NCBI GenBank assembly: GCA_964514105.1
Contig: CAZEPJ010000060.1
Coordinates: 1-26,952, forward strand
Length of the DNA stretch: 26,952 bases
From: CAZEPJ01 sp964514105
GTDB taxonomy: Bacteria > Desulfobacterota > Desulfocorpusculales > Desulfocorpusculum
Reading direction: 5' to 3'
Made by a program: the position numbers and the translations under genes. Each line of letters opens with the position of its first letter. Position 1 is the stretch's first letter. Below are positions 1 to 8,484 of this stretch, in pieces. The notes under the pieces are model-generated. The model saw only the letters and a program-made list of their open reading frames with translations, had not been told where the DNA came from and did not search any database.

Positions 1-59
1 TCATAGCGCAGCGTCCCGAGGCGCGTCAATGGCGCCCACCCGGCCCCCGGCCTGCCTCC

Positions 60-89
60 TTGACCCTTCCCGGTCCCGGGCCCTACAAT
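60..89 (+). promoter_or_regulatory. sigma70-like promoter for the Lon-family protease gene
   Basis: TTGACC at 60-65 and TACAAT at 84-89 are separated by 18 bases, a near-consensus housekeeping promoter. Transcription would begin near position 96. This places the ATG at 100 almost at the 5' end of the message and favours a start further downstream, such as the ATG at 139. Confidence 0.6.
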
Positions 90-138
90 CTCCCCCCAGA
101 TGCACCGCCGATCACCCCCTGTGGAGACGTGCCACGCG

Positions 139-2598
139 ATGACCGATGGATCGAGAGGAGAGACACGCGGAGACCGGAGCTTCTTGGCGCCCAGAGACGT
201 CAAGACAGCCGCTCGGCTGCCCTGGCGCAGGCTGCGCGGCCAGTGCGACCCGGCGACCCTTCCTGCGGATACCACCGACGCCCTGACGCCCCTCGACGGT
301 GAGATCGTGGGGCAGCGGCGGGCCCTTCGGGCCCTGGAGCTGGCCACCCGCGTCCAGGAGCGGGATTACAACGTCTTTGTGTCCGGCCCGGCCCGCATCG
401 GCAAGACGTTTCTGGTGACCGCCTATCTGAGGCGGGTGGCGCGGGATCTGCCCACCCCCGGGGACTGGGTCTACGTTCACGATTTCCAGGACATGGATCG
501 CCCCCGGGCAATCTCCCTGCCGGCCGGCCGCGGCAGGCTGTTCCGGCGGGAGATGGAAGCCCTGGTCAGGACGCTGCAAAAGGCCCTCCAGAAGTCCTTC
601 CAGGCCGAGGCATATCAGGTGCGGAGGCAGGCTCTGCAGGACCGCTTGCAGAAGGAGCGTGGGGCGATGCTCCGGGAGCTGGAGCGCCGCGTGGAGGCCC
701 AGGGCTTCGTGCTGCAGGTCCGCCCGGAGGGCATGGTGATCTTCCCGGTGCGGGAGGGCGTCGCGCTCACCGAGGACGAGATCAAGGCCCTGCCCGAGGA
801 GGAGCGTGCCCGCCTGGAGGACGTGGGAGAGCCCCTCCACGGGCACATGAACCAGACCATGCGGGAGATCCAGGCCCTGGAGCGCTCCTTCCGGGAACAG
901 GAGGCGGCGTTGAGGCACCAGGTGGCCGAAGAGGTGCTGGCGCCCCCCTTTCTGGACATGGGGTCGCGATACGAGGACGTGCCGGAGGTCAGGGCGCATC
1001 TGGAGGCGGTTCGCCGGGACATCCTGGGGCGGCTGGAGGAACTGGACCCCTGGGAGGAACCCGAGGAGCCCGGCGAAGAGCCGGCTCGGGTGCTCTGGGA
1101 ACGCTACTGCGTGAACCTTCTTGTGGACCACGGGGACGGAGAAGGGGCGCCGGTGGTCATGGAGCCCAATCCCACCTACGCCAACCTGTTCGGCAAGGTG
1201 GAGCGGAGGGCCGAGATGGGGGTCCTGGTGACCGACCTGTCGCTCATACGGGCCGGGGCGGTCCACCGGGCCAACGGCGGGTTCCTGGTACTGCAGGCGG
1301 CCGATCTCCTGGAGTGGCCCCTGGCGTGGGAGGCCATCAAACGGGCCCTGCGTTTGGGAGAGGTGAGGATCGAGGACACGGGCGAGCAGTTCGGCATGGT
1401 CACCACCAAAGGGCTCAGCCCGGAGCCCATGCCCCTGTCCTGCCGGGTCATCCTCGTCGGGAGCCCGGCCCTGCACCAGATGCTCTACCTCGAAGACGAC
1501 CAGTATCGGAAGATCTTCAAGGTCAAGGCGGACCTGGACGACCAGATGGACCGGGACGCCGAGACCGTCCGGGCGTTCTGCAGCTATCTGGCCTCGGTGT
1601 GCGCCAAGTGGGGCCTCCGGCCGGTGGAACGGACCGGGATGGCCCGCCTGGTGGAGTACGGCTCGGAGCTGGCCGGTCGCCAGGACAAGCTGACCCTCCA
1701 GCTCTCGGAGGTGGAGGACATGCTGCGGGAGGCGCACATCTGGTGCTGCGAGGCAGGGGAGACGGCCATCCGCTGCGCCCATGTGGAGCAGGCCATCGAG
1801 GAGAGGACCCGGCGGGTCAACCTGCCCGAGGAGAAGATCCAGGAGATGACGGCCCAGGGGGTCCTCAAGATCGACACCCGGGGACGGACCGTGGGCGTGG
1901 TCAACGGATTGTCCGTGTACGACCTGGGGGACCATGTGTTCGCCAGGCCCACTCGGGTGACCGCCAGCATCTCTTTGGGTCGGGACGGCATCCTGGACAT
2001 CGAGCGGGAGGCCAAGCTTGGAGGGAACGTCCATACCAAGGGGGTCTTGATCCTCACCGGCTTTCTGCGGCAGCGCTACGCCCAGGACAAGCCGTTGTCG
2101 CTATCGGCCAGCCTCTGCTTCGAGCAGAGTTACGAGGACGTGGAGGGCGACAGTGCCTCGGGCGCCGAGCTGTGCGCCCTGCTGTCGTCCCTTGCCTTCC
2201 TGCCGGCCCGGCAGGGGCTGGCCGTGACCGGGGCCGTGAGCCAGCACGGGGAGCTCCTTCCTGTGGGCGACGTGACCCGCAAGATCGAAGGGTTTTACGC
2301 GGTGTGCAAGCTTCAGGGGCTCACGGGACGGCAGGGGGTCATCATCCCCAAACGGAACGTCCGGGACCTCATGTTGAGTCGTGAACTGGTCGAAGCCGTC
2401 CGGCGCCGGCGCTTCCACATCTACGCGGTGGAAAACGTGGATGAGGCCATGGTCATCCTCACCGAGACGCCGGCGGGCCGGCTCCTGGAAGACGGGGCCT
2501 TCGAGGCGGACAGCATCAACGATCGCGTGGACAGGACCCTCAGGCACTTCAACGACCTGTACCGGGAGTACGGGCCCGAGGACGAGCAGGAGGCGTAG
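139..2598 (+). CDS. Lon-family ATP-dependent protease (AAA_32 plus Lon proteolytic domain)
   Basis: This is a LonB-like protease that couples ATP hydrolysis to degradation of damaged or regulatory proteins in the cytoplasm. From ATG 139 it has 819 residues. A Walker A motif GPARIGKT lies near residues 83-90. A long charged, Glu/Arg-rich insertion with coiled-coil character (about 150-320) follows, then the AAA core, and then the proteolytic domain. The serine of EGDSAS is residue 672 and the lysine of TRKIEG is residue 715. The 43-residue spacing equals that of the Lon Ser-Lys dyad (E. coli S679/K722), so the protease looks active. It lacks the classical N-terminal Lon domain. The start is uncertain: ATG 100 (832 aa) and TTG 184 are in frame, but ATG 100 sits only a few bases after the predicted transcription start. 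Its last 50 bases overlap the convergent MFS gene. Confidence 0.93.
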   Translation: MTDGSRGETRGDRSFLAPRDVKTAARLPWRRLRGQCDPATLPADTTDALTPLDGEIVGQRRALRALELATRVQERDYNVFVSGPARIGKTFLVTAYLRRVARDLPTPGDWVYVHDFQDMDRPRAISLPAGRGRLFRREMEALVRTLQKALQKSFQAEAYQVRRQALQDRLQKERGAMLRELERRVEAQGFVLQVRPEGMVIFPVREGVALTEDEIKALPEEERARLEDVGEPLHGHMNQTMREIQALERSFREQEAALRHQVAEEVLAPPFLDMGSRYEDVPEVRAHLEAVRRDILGRLEELDPWEEPEEPGEEPARVLWERYCVNLLVDHGDGEGAPVVMEPNPTYANLFGKVERRAEMGVLVTDLSLIRAGAVHRANGGFLVLQAADLLEWPLAWEAIKRALRLGEVRIEDTGEQFGMVTTKGLSPEPMPLSCRVILVGSPALHQMLYLEDDQYRKIFKVKADLDDQMDRDAETVRAFCSYLASVCAKWGLRPVERTGMARLVEYGSELAGRQDKLTLQLSEVEDMLREAHIWCCEAGETAIRCAHVEQAIEERTRRVNLPEEKIQEMTAQGVLKIDTRGRTVGVVNGLSVYDLGDHVFARPTRVTASISLGRDGILDIEREAKLGGNVHTKGVLILTGFLRQRYAQDKPLSLSASLCFEQSYEDVEGDSASGAELCALLSSLAFLPARQGLAVTGAVSQHGELLPVGDVTRKIEGFYAVCKLQGLTGRQGVIIPKRNVRDLMLSRELVEAVRRRRFHIYAVENVDEAMVILTETPAGRLLEDGAFEADSINDRVDRTLRHFNDLYREYGPEDEQEA

Positions 2599-3877
2599 CC
2601 GGGGCGGGTGTCAGCTTGCCCTTGAAGGCCCAGGCCATGGCGGTGGGGATCAGTGTGACGGCCAGGCAGGGGAGGAAGGCCCGGCTGAAGGCCTCGGGCG
2701 GATATGTCCCTGCGCTGCGGCCGAAGGCGTCCAGGATGGCGCCGGTCGATACCTGGAGGAGGGCCGAGCCCAGAAAGGGGGCCGGATTCAGCAGTCCCGT
2801 GGTGGCGCCCAGGATCGGTGCCGGTGTGCCGTCTCGCACCAGGGCCCAGAAGGTGGCGGCCATGCCGCCCGTGGCCAGGCCGAGGCCCACAAGGAGGGCC
2901 ACCATCCCCCAGACGCCGACGGCCCCGGAGGTCCCGGTGATCCCCGTCCAGATCAGGCACTGGGCGGTGAGCAGACCAAGCAACAGGTTCACCTTGCGGG
3001 CGCCCAGGCGGTCGGCCATACGGCCGCCCAGGGGGGCTCCCAGCATGAAACCAACGGGGAGAACCATGTTGAGCAGGCTCGCCTGCATGCGATGGAGTCC
3101 CAAGGTGGACATGAGAAACGGGGTGGCCCATAGCCCCTGGAGGGCACCGTACGCCCCGAAAAGCCCGAAGAAGATGGAGCCGAGGATCCAGAAGCGGCCG
3201 GAGGCGAGGATCTCGATGGTCTCCCGCCAGGCTCCGCCTCCCGCTGACCTGGCCGCAGGTGTGCCCGCACAGGTCTCGCCCGTGGGCGCCTGCCCGTAGT
3301 CCCTGACCCTCACGAGGGTGAACAGGGCCAGGCACAGCGTGACGGCACCGATCCCCGCGAAACAGCTCCGCCAGCCCCACTGGTCGGTCACCCAGGCCAG
3401 GGGCGTGGTGGCCCCGATGGCCCCCACGTTGCCCACGGCCAGGAACAAGCCGGTGAGGGTGGCAAAGTCCCCGGGGCGAAACCACTGGGAGAAGGCCTTC
3501 ATGCCGGGGACGAAGACCCCCCCCACACCGAATCCGATGAGGGCCCGGCCCGCGGCGGCCCACTGGACGGTCGGGGCCGCGGCGAAGACCGCGCACCCCA
3601 CCGCCGCAGTCAGAGACCAGAGAGCCACCACACGACGGGGGCCCATGCGATCCGCCAGATGGCCCACCAGGGGCTGCTCCAGGGCGTAGAGGTAGAAATA
3701 CATGGAGGACATGAGGCCCAGGGCCGTGGCGTCGGTGTCAAAGGCATCGAGGAGGTCGGGCACGATGACGGAGACCGCGGCCCGATGGAAGTACACGAAG
3801 AAGTACACGGCGGAGATGACGCCGAAGACGGTCCATCGGTGGGGATCGGGGCGGGGGTGCGGGGGGGATGGGAGCAT
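2549..3877 (-). CDS. Major facilitator superfamily transporter
   Basis: This 442-residue inner-membrane permease has about 12 hydrophobic segments and would use an ion gradient to move a small organic solute. The N-terminal half resembles the organophosphate / sugar-phosphate antiporter branch. The loop 2-3 signature appears as ADRMGPRRVV near residue 80, and its second-half counterpart as ADRLGARKV near residue 280. The ATG at 3877 lies 18 bases after the stop of the class II aldolase gene, so the two genes form an operon and the permease may import the aldolase's substrate or a precursor. The C-terminal 25 residues are Pro/Arg-rich and are encoded partly on the opposite strand of the Lon gene's 3' end. 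The substrate cannot be read from sequence. Confidence 0.88.
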   Translation of the reverse strand: MLPSPPHPRPDPHRWTVFGVISAVYFFVYFHRAAVSVIVPDLLDAFDTDATALGLMSSMYFYLYALEQPLVGHLADRMGPRRVVALWSLTAAVGCAVFAAAPTVQWAAAGRALIGFGVGGVFVPGMKAFSQWFRPGDFATLTGLFLAVGNVGAIGATTPLAWVTDQWGWRSCFAGIGAVTLCLALFTLVRVRDYGQAPTGETCAGTPAARSAGGGAWRETIEILASGRFWILGSIFFGLFGAYGALQGLWATPFLMSTLGLHRMQASLLNMVLPVGFMLGAPLGGRMADRLGARKVNLLLGLLTAQCLIWTGITGTSGAVGVWGMVALLVGLGLATGGMAATFWALVRDGTPAPILGATTGLLNPAPFLGSALLQVSTGAILDAFGRSAGTYPPEAFSRAFLPCLAVTLIPTAMAWAFKGKLTPAPATPPARPRARTPGTGR

Positions 3878-3895
3878 GACGGGGGCTGGCCGGGC

Positions 3896-4477
3896 TCAGG
3901 GGGCGCGGAGAAACGACAGGAGCAGGATGCGGCACGAATGCTCCAGGGCCGAGGCCCAATGAAAGGCCTCCCAGAGGTCTGCTCCCCGAGAGAACGTCCC
4001 ATGGCCCCGGACCACCACGATTCTGGCCGACCCCAGGGCCCGGGCGATGGGCACGGCCGCCTCGCGGGGGTCATGGGGTGCCGGGGAGGGGATCACCTCC
4101 ACCGTCGGGAAATAGCAGGCGCCCTCCAGGTCAACGGGCTCGATGCGATCCCGTCTGAGGGACAAAGCCACCACCGCGGGTGGGTGGGCGTGGACCACGG
4201 CGCCTGCATCCTCCTGCCGGTACACGGCCAGGTGGACCGGCAGCTCGCTGGAGGCCGCAGGGGCCGCGGCCCCGGGGTCGGCCAGATCCACGGGGACCAA
4301 GTGGCGCCCGGCGAGGCGCCCCAGGGGGGCCCCCCGGTGCGTCACCCAAACGCATTCCCGCATCCGGACGCTCAGATTTCCGCTGTGGGAGGTGTTGAGC
4401 CCCTGAAGAAAGAGATCTCTGCCCACTTGCTGGAACGCCCGCAACAGGGAAGGGGAAGGCTTGGATCGACTGGCCAA
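3896..4477 (-). CDS. Class II aldolase/adducin-family protein (fuculose-phosphate aldolase-like)
   Basis: This 193-residue cytoplasmic zinc enzyme is of the fuculose-1-phosphate / ribulose-phosphate aldolase family, which cleaves ketose phosphates to DHAP plus a short aldehyde. Some members are epimerases or dehydratases. SHSGNLSVR (30-38) is the phosphate-binding GNxS loop. Glu78 in SSELPVH is the catalytic acid/zinc region. HAH (96-98) and His159 in RGHGTFSRG supply the zinc ligands. The length is slightly short of the usual 210. The start is TTG at 4477, preceded by AGAGAGG nine bases upstream; the nearby ATG is out of frame. It is the first gene of an operon with the downstream MFS transporter. 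The exact substrate is not determinable; 5-deoxyribulose-1-phosphate or fuculose-1-phosphate aldolase are options. Confidence 0.85.
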   Translation of the reverse strand: MASRSKPSPSLLRAFQQVGRDLFLQGLNTSHSGNLSVRMRECVWVTHRGAPLGRLAGRHLVPVDLADPGAAAPAASSELPVHLAVYRQEDAGAVVHAHPPAVVALSLRRDRIEPVDLEGACYFPTVEVIPSPAPHDPREAAVPIARALGSARIVVVRGHGTFSRGADLWEAFHWASALEHSCRILLLSFLRAP

Positions 4478-4511
4478 CGGGACGATCCTCTCTGCGCATG
4501 GAACTTGGACG

Positions 4512-4541
4512 GTTATAGCCTACGTGCCGGACGGGTGTCAA
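4512..4541 (-). promoter_or_regulatory. sigma70-like promoter for the aldolase-MFS operon
   Basis: Read on the minus strand, TTGACA (4541-4536) and TATAAC (4517-4512) are separated by 18 bases. Transcription would begin near 4505, about 28 bases ahead of the TTG start at 4477. Confidence 0.6.
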
Positions 4542-4620
4542 CGGCCGGATCCGAGCGTCCCGGGGGTGCCCGAAGCGCAGGGCCGGGGTGTCAGGCTTCC
4601 AAAAAGAGCGGGATCTCATC

Positions 4621-4649
4621 TTGAAGCGCGCCAGGGGACCGGTTAGACT
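4621..4649 (+). promoter_or_regulatory. sigma70-like promoter for the Cys-repeat protein gene
   Basis: TTGAAG at 4621-4626 and TAGACT at 4644-4649 are separated by 17 bases. The predicted start near 4656 gives a leader of about 70 bases before the ATG at 4725. It also falls close to the in-frame ATG 4659, arguing that this upstream ATG is not the real start. Confidence 0.45.
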
Positions 4650-4724
4650 TGCCATAAAGTGCCCGGGGCGAGGGAAGAAGGCCCGGGGCGGGCCGGGTCA
4701 AGACCTGCGAGAGAGGAGGATGTC

Positions 4725-4958
4725 ATGGCGATTTACAAGTGCAAGAGCTGCGGGGCGGTGGCCCCCGAGGCGGGGCATCTGTGCGATCCCACGGAGGCCG
4801 GAAAGGTGTACAGCTGCGAGTACTGCGGCGCCCAGTCGGCCAAGAAGAAGCACATCTGCAAGCCCAAGCTCCAGGAGGTCAAGTACTTCTGCGAGGGGTG
4901 CGGGCGGGTGGCCGTCAAGGAGGACGAGGTCTGCAAACCCAAGGCCGTGGGCAATTGA
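4725..4958 (+). CDS. Small zinc-ribbon-like protein of three 25-residue Cys repeats
   Basis: This 77-residue cytoplasmic protein consists almost wholly of three tandem copies of a Cys-x2-Cys-Gly ... Cys unit. The cysteines fall at 6/9/20, 31/34/45 and 56/59/70, an exact 25-residue period. Each unit begins with an aromatic residue before the first Cys, and the last Cys is followed by Asp-Pro or Lys-Pro. This looks like a metal-binding (zinc or iron) module, but no specific function is recognised. The ATG at 4725 has GAGGAGG seven to ten bases upstream and is chosen over ATG 4659, whose extra 22 residues are Arg/Gly/Glu-rich and unlike the repeats. The gene stands alone between a promoter and a strong terminator, converging on the aldehyde dehydrogenase gene. 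Confidence 0.8.
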   Translation: MAIYKCKSCGAVAPEAGHLCDPTEAGKVYSCEYCGAQSAKKKHICKPKLQEVKYFCEGCGRVAVKEDEVCKPKAVGN

Positions 4959-4966
4959 TCCGGTCC

Positions 4967-4994
4967 GACGGCCCGCCAGGCGCGGCGGGCCGTC
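4967..4994 (+). terminator. Strong GC hairpin terminator between convergent genes
   Basis: A perfect 11-bp stem (GACGGCCCGCC with GGCGGGCCGTC) encloses a 6-base loop. On the plus strand it is followed by a pyrimidine-rich GCTCTTCTC. It lies 9 bases after the Cys-repeat gene stop and 8 bases before the 3' end of the convergent aldehyde dehydrogenase gene, so it may serve both directions. Confidence 0.75.
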
Positions 4995-5001
4995 GCTCTT
5001 C

Positions 5002-6477
5002 TCACTGGCGGATCTGCGCCTTCTGCAGGCGTCCGCTGTAGTCGATGAAGACGGTCTTGATCTCCGTGAACTCACGGATGGCCTCGGTGCCCGCCTCGCG
5101 GGTGCCCGCCCCCGTGCTTTTCACCCCGCCGAAGGGAAGGTGCACCTCGGCCCCGATGGTGGGGGCGTTCACATACGTGATCCCCGACTCCAGATCCTGA
5201 ATCGCCCGCATGGCCAGGTTCACGTTGCGCGTGTAAATGGAAGTGGACAGCCCGAACTCCACGTCGTTGGCCACGGAGACGGCTTGCTCGTAGCCCGAGA
5301 CGCGTATGACGCTGAGCACCGGGCCGAAGATCTCCTCCCGGGTGATGCGCATGCCGTGGTCCGCCTCGAACACAGCGGGCGTCAGAAAGAAGCCCGCATC
5401 GTACGGCGCCCCGGACAGCTTCCTTCCGCCGCACAGGAGCCTCGCCCCTTCGGCCTTTCCGATATCGAGGTAATCCAGGACCTTGCGTTCCTGATCCGCG
5501 CTGGCCACAGGGCCCACATCCACGGTGGGGTCCAACGGGTCTCCCAGCCTGAGGGCCCCAACGCGCTCCAGGAGCCTCCCCAGGAACTCGTCGTACACCC
5601 GTTCGTGGAGGATGAGGCGGCTCGTGGCCGTGCACCTCTGGCCCGCCGTGCCGAAGGCGCCGAAGAGGACTCCATCCAGGGCCAGTTCCAGGTCCGCATC
5701 GTCCATGACGAGCATGGGGTTCTTGCTCCCCAGCTCCAAGCCCACCCGCTTGAGAAGACCCGCCGCCCGGACGTACACGTCCCGGCCCGCGGCCACCCCC
5801 CCGGTGAAGGATACCGCCCGTACCCCGGCATGCTCCACCATGGCGCGACCCACGGTCTCCCCCGGCCCCACGACCATGTTCATGACCCCGGGGGGCAGGC
5901 CCGCCTCCTGGAAGATCTCCACGAGCCTCGCCCCGCAAAGGGGCGTGAGGCTCGCCGGTTTGAAGACCACCGTGTTGCCGGCCACCAGGGCCGCAGCGAT
6001 CTTCCAGCAGGGGACGGCGACCGGGAAATTCCACGGAGTGATGCAGCCCACCACGCCCACGGGCTGCCTCACGGTCATGCAGAGCTTGTCCGGAAGCTCC
6101 GAGGGCGCGGTCTCGCCCAGGAGCCTCCTGCCCTCCCCGGAGACGTACTGGAGAAAGTCGATGGCCTCCTGGATCTCGCCTCTCCCCTCGGAGATGACCT
6201 TCCCCATCTCGCGGGTGACCATCGAGCCCAGATCGTCCTTTCGTTCTTGCATCAAGGCAGCGGCCCGAAGCAGGATCTCCGCCCGTTTGGGTGCGGGGCA
6301 ACGCTTCCACATGGGGAAGGCCTTCTTGGCAGCCTCGATGGCGGCCACGGTGTCCTCGGCCGTGCCCTCGGGAAACACGGCCAGGGTCTCGCCGGTGGCG
6401 GGGTTTCGGGTCCGGATGCAAGAGCCGCCGCGGGGATCCAGCCATCTTCCGTCGATGAAAAACCCGTACTTTTTCAC
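5002..6477 (-). CDS. NAD(P)-dependent aldehyde dehydrogenase
   Basis: This 491-residue cytoplasmic enzyme oxidises an aldehyde to the carboxylic acid. Catalytic Cys282 lies in GQRCTATSR and Glu248 in LELGSKNP. The cofactor-binding FTGG loop precedes them (about 224-227), and EEIFGPVLSV and the PFGGVKSTG motif close the C-terminal part. The length is normal for the ALDH superfamily. The GTG at 6477 is chosen because GGGAGG sits five bases upstream and homology begins immediately (KYGFFIDGRW). The in-frame ATG at 6546 would add 23 residues without family character. It lies 220 bases downstream of glcF on the same strand, with a hairpin in between. The substrate is not readable; lactaldehyde, glycolaldehyde or another short aldehyde would suit the neighbours. 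Confidence 0.93.
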   Translation of the reverse strand: MKKYGFFIDGRWLDPRGGSCIRTRNPATGETLAVFPEGTAEDTVAAIEAAKKAFPMWKRCPAPKRAEILLRAAALMQERKDDLGSMVTREMGKVISEGRGEIQEAIDFLQYVSGEGRRLLGETAPSELPDKLCMTVRQPVGVVGCITPWNFPVAVPCWKIAAALVAGNTVVFKPASLTPLCGARLVEIFQEAGLPPGVMNMVVGPGETVGRAMVEHAGVRAVSFTGGVAAGRDVYVRAAGLLKRVGLELGSKNPMLVMDDADLELALDGVLFGAFGTAGQRCTATSRLILHERVYDEFLGRLLERVGALRLGDPLDPTVDVGPVASADQERKVLDYLDIGKAEGARLLCGGRKLSGAPYDAGFFLTPAVFEADHGMRITREEIFGPVLSVIRVSGYEQAVSVANDVEFGLSTSIYTRNVNLAMRAIQDLESGITYVNAPTIGAEVHLPFGGVKSTGAGTREAGTEAIREFTEIKTVFIDYSGRLQKAQIRQ

Positions 6478-6604
6478 TGCCACCTCCCATACGGGAGCCT
6501 CCCGGCTGGGCACCACCTGCGCTCCCATCCGATCCGGAAGAGGCATCCCCTACCGATGAGGGTACCTTGCCCTCGCCATGGATTCCAGAGCGGCAAGTGG
6601 TTGG

Positions 6605-6640
6605 GGGGATCCGTGGGACGACGACCCGCATGGGATCCCC
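6605..6640 (-). terminator. Hairpin downstream of glcF (possible terminator)
   Basis: GGGGATCC (6605-6612) pairs with GGATCCCC (6633-6640), and an inner GTGGG/CCCGC helix extends the structure around a 7-base loop. It lies about 60 bases past the glcF stop, before the aldehyde dehydrogenase gene. No T-run follows on the minus strand, so it may pause or partly terminate, or mark an RNA-processing site. Confidence 0.4.
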
Positions 6641-6697
6641 GCAAGGCATCGAGGGAGAGCCCCGGAGGGCGGCTCGCGCGCGGGCAACGGGCTTGGA

Positions 6698-7999
6698 TCA
6701 GGGAGCCGACCGGTGCATCAACCGGGTACTGGGCATGGCGCGGTCCAGCAACTCCACCAAGTGCAGGACCTCGAAGTCGGCCCCCAGTCGCGAGGCCACC
6801 TCCTGGATCTGCAGGATGCACCCCGGGCAGCTCGTCACCACGGCCCGGGCGCCCGTGGACAGGATGTCCCGGACCTTCCAGGATCCGACTTCCACGGAGA
6901 TCTCCGGGTGGGTCATGCTGAAGGAGCCTCCCCCGCCGCAACACCGGGCGGGATCGACCATCTCCAGCAGTTCCACCCCCTGGATGGCGCCCAGGAGCTC
7001 TCGAGGTTCGGCCCTGACGCCCATGCCGCGGGCATGATGGCAGGGGTCGTGATAGGTCACCCCAAGCGGCTGGGGCAACGTCAGGCCTTCCAACGGCGGG
7101 TTGGCGACGAGGAACCGCGCCAGATCCTGGATCCTCTCGCTCAGGGCCTCCACCCGGGCCCGTTCCCCGGAGGGCAACAGCTCGGCCGCCGATCGGTACT
7201 CCTCGCGCAGGGTGGAGCCGCACGTGGCGCACAGGGTGAGGACGGCATCCGCCTGGGTGTCGGCGAAGGCCCCGGCGTTTCGCCGGACCAACTCCAGCCC
7301 GTCCTCCACGTCTCCCGTGAGCAGCACCGGGGCGCCGCAGCAAACCTGGGCCCGGGGGAAGATCACCTCCCACCCCTGGCCGGTCAGGACCCGCAGGGCC
7401 GCATCCCCCACGGGGGAGTCCACGAACTCCAGGTAGCATCCGCTGAAGAGGGCCACGCGGCCCCTGGGAGCGACCCCCGGTGCCGGCGGGCTCACCTCCG
7501 GGATCCGATCCCGAAGGCAGCGTCGGGCCAGGGGCGGGAGGGCGCGCCCCCCGGCCAGCCCCGAAAAGAGCGTGGGGAGATGCCGCAGCCGGCCGCGGCC
7601 GGCCTCGGGCCCCAGCGTCTGAAGGGCCGCCGCCACCCCCAATGCCCGGCCCAGGGCCCTGCGGTCCTTGAGAAGCCGGCGGAAGGCCAACCGTTTGGCC
7701 AGGGGGAGCCCTTTTTGGGTCACCACCCGGCGCCGTCCCTCCAGGATGATTCGGTGGGAGACGATGCCCGGGGGGCAGGCCGCCTCACAGGCCTTGCACA
7801 GAAGGCACATGGAGAGGATCTCTTCCATGCGGGAGGTGAGCTTGAGCTGGCCGCTCAGGAGGCCCCGGACCGTGTCCACCCGGCCCCGGGAGGCCAGGGT
7901 CTCCACACCCAGGGCCATGTACACGGGACAGGCCGAAAGGCAGAAGCCGCAACCGGTGCACTTTTCAGCTTCGCGCATGAGATCGTCATCGGGCAACAT
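6698..7999 (-). CDS. glcF: Glycolate/lactate oxidase iron-sulfur subunit (GlcF-like)
   Basis: This 433-residue electron-transfer subunit passes electrons from a GlcD-type flavoprotein toward quinone. Two [4Fe-4S] motifs are visible near the N-terminus: Cys14/17/20/24-Pro and Cys65/68/71/75-Pro. The C-terminal part has the paired CCG (cysteine-rich) domains, seen as CCGAP, CATCGS and CCGGGG, which bind an additional cluster in the heterodisulfide-reductase/GlcF family. The start ATG at 7999 has GAGGA six bases upstream and lies inside the 3' end of the four-helix-bundle gene (14-base overlap). Together with the GlcD-like gene it would oxidise glycolate to glyoxylate, D-lactate to pyruvate, or a related 2-hydroxy acid. 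Confidence 0.92.
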   Translation of the reverse strand: MLPDDDLMREAEKCTGCGFCLSACPVYMALGVETLASRGRVDTVRGLLSGQLKLTSRMEEILSMCLLCKACEAACPPGIVSHRIILEGRRRVVTQKGLPLAKRLAFRRLLKDRRALGRALGVAAALQTLGPEAGRGRLRHLPTLFSGLAGGRALPPLARRCLRDRIPEVSPPAPGVAPRGRVALFSGCYLEFVDSPVGDAALRVLTGQGWEVIFPRAQVCCGAPVLLTGDVEDGLELVRRNAGAFADTQADAVLTLCATCGSTLREEYRSAAELLPSGERARVEALSERIQDLARFLVANPPLEGLTLPQPLGVTYHDPCHHARGMGVRAEPRELLGAIQGVELLEMVDPARCCGGGGSFSMTHPEISVEVGSWKVRDILSTGARAVVTSCPGCILQIQEVASRLGADFEVLHLVELLDRAMPSTRLMHRSAP

Positions 8000-8441
8000 G
8001 GCAGTCCTCTGAGCCGTTCGTCATTCGGTGTGGAGCGTTCGGCGGCAAAGACCGGATCAACCCGGTGGGCATTCGTGACAGCCCTGCGCACCACAGCCTC
8101 AGTTCTCTTCTCACTTCACCGGAAATGTGGCTGCGTCCGCCAGAGATCTCGGTAACGGCCACGCAGTCCCGCACCGACCGTCTCGACACCCTGAAGAACC
8201 GCCGGGATTCCGCCTTGCTTCCACCGCTTCTCTCCGCCACACTCCACGCGATGGACATGGCCGCGCGCCCGAACGGATCGGTGAGCGCGTACTTCTGCTC
8301 CGGTGGGGAACCCGTCGTGACCTCGCGCACGCGGTCAATGAAAGCCAGGGCGCGCTGATACACCCCGAGTCCTGCGAAGTCGAAAACCCCGTCAGCTTCC
8401 TGCTCAGAGCTGGACAACATCTCAGGGTGCTGCTCTTTCAT
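7986..8441 (-). CDS. Four-helix bundle protein (23S rRNA intervening-sequence protein family)
   Basis: This 151-residue protein has its family core between about residues 24 and 115: GVYQRALAFIDRV, a YALTDPFGRAAMSIAWSVAE segment, and a helix SKAESRRFFRVSRRSVRD. These match the S23/IVP four-helix bundle family (LxVWQKA ... GLTxQLRRAAVSIPSNIAEG). Members are best known from insertions in 23S rRNA helices, but many are chromosomal genes of unknown role. This one interrupts the glcD-glcF pair. Its C-terminal 25 residues look like read-through into the old intergenic sequence and end inside glcF. Two GCCGAAC heptamers sit just upstream. Changes such as SIAWSVAE for the usual SIPSNIAE suggest drift. 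The start ATG has only a weak AGGG upstream. Confidence 0.72.
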   Translation of the reverse strand: MKEQHPEMLSSSEQEADGVFDFAGLGVYQRALAFIDRVREVTTGSPPEQKYALTDPFGRAAMSIAWSVAERSGGSKAESRRFFRVSRRSVRDCVAVTEISGGRSHISGEVRRELRLWCAGLSRMPTGLIRSLPPNAPHRMTNGSEDCHVAR

Positions 8442-8470
8442 CGCCCTCGTCTGCCCGCTCCTTGATCAAC

Positions 8471-8484
8471 GCCGAACGCCGAAC
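8471..8484 (+). repeat. Tandem heptamer GCCGAAC x2
   Basis: Two perfect GCCGAAC units lie side by side, with a degenerate third unit (GATCAAC) immediately before. They fill most of the 46-base gap between glcD and the four-helix-bundle gene. Confidence 0.5.

Noticed and set aside
112..2034. 640-residue open frame on the minus strand opposite the Lon-type gene
   Set aside because: It is a GC-driven shadow of the protease gene, rich in Pro/His/Gly/Leu with no domain and no ribosome site.
4588..6921. 777-residue plus-strand frame across the Cys-repeat and aldehyde dehydrogenase genes
   Set aside because: It crosses a strong terminator and runs antisense to a clear ALDH; composition is typical of a shadow frame.
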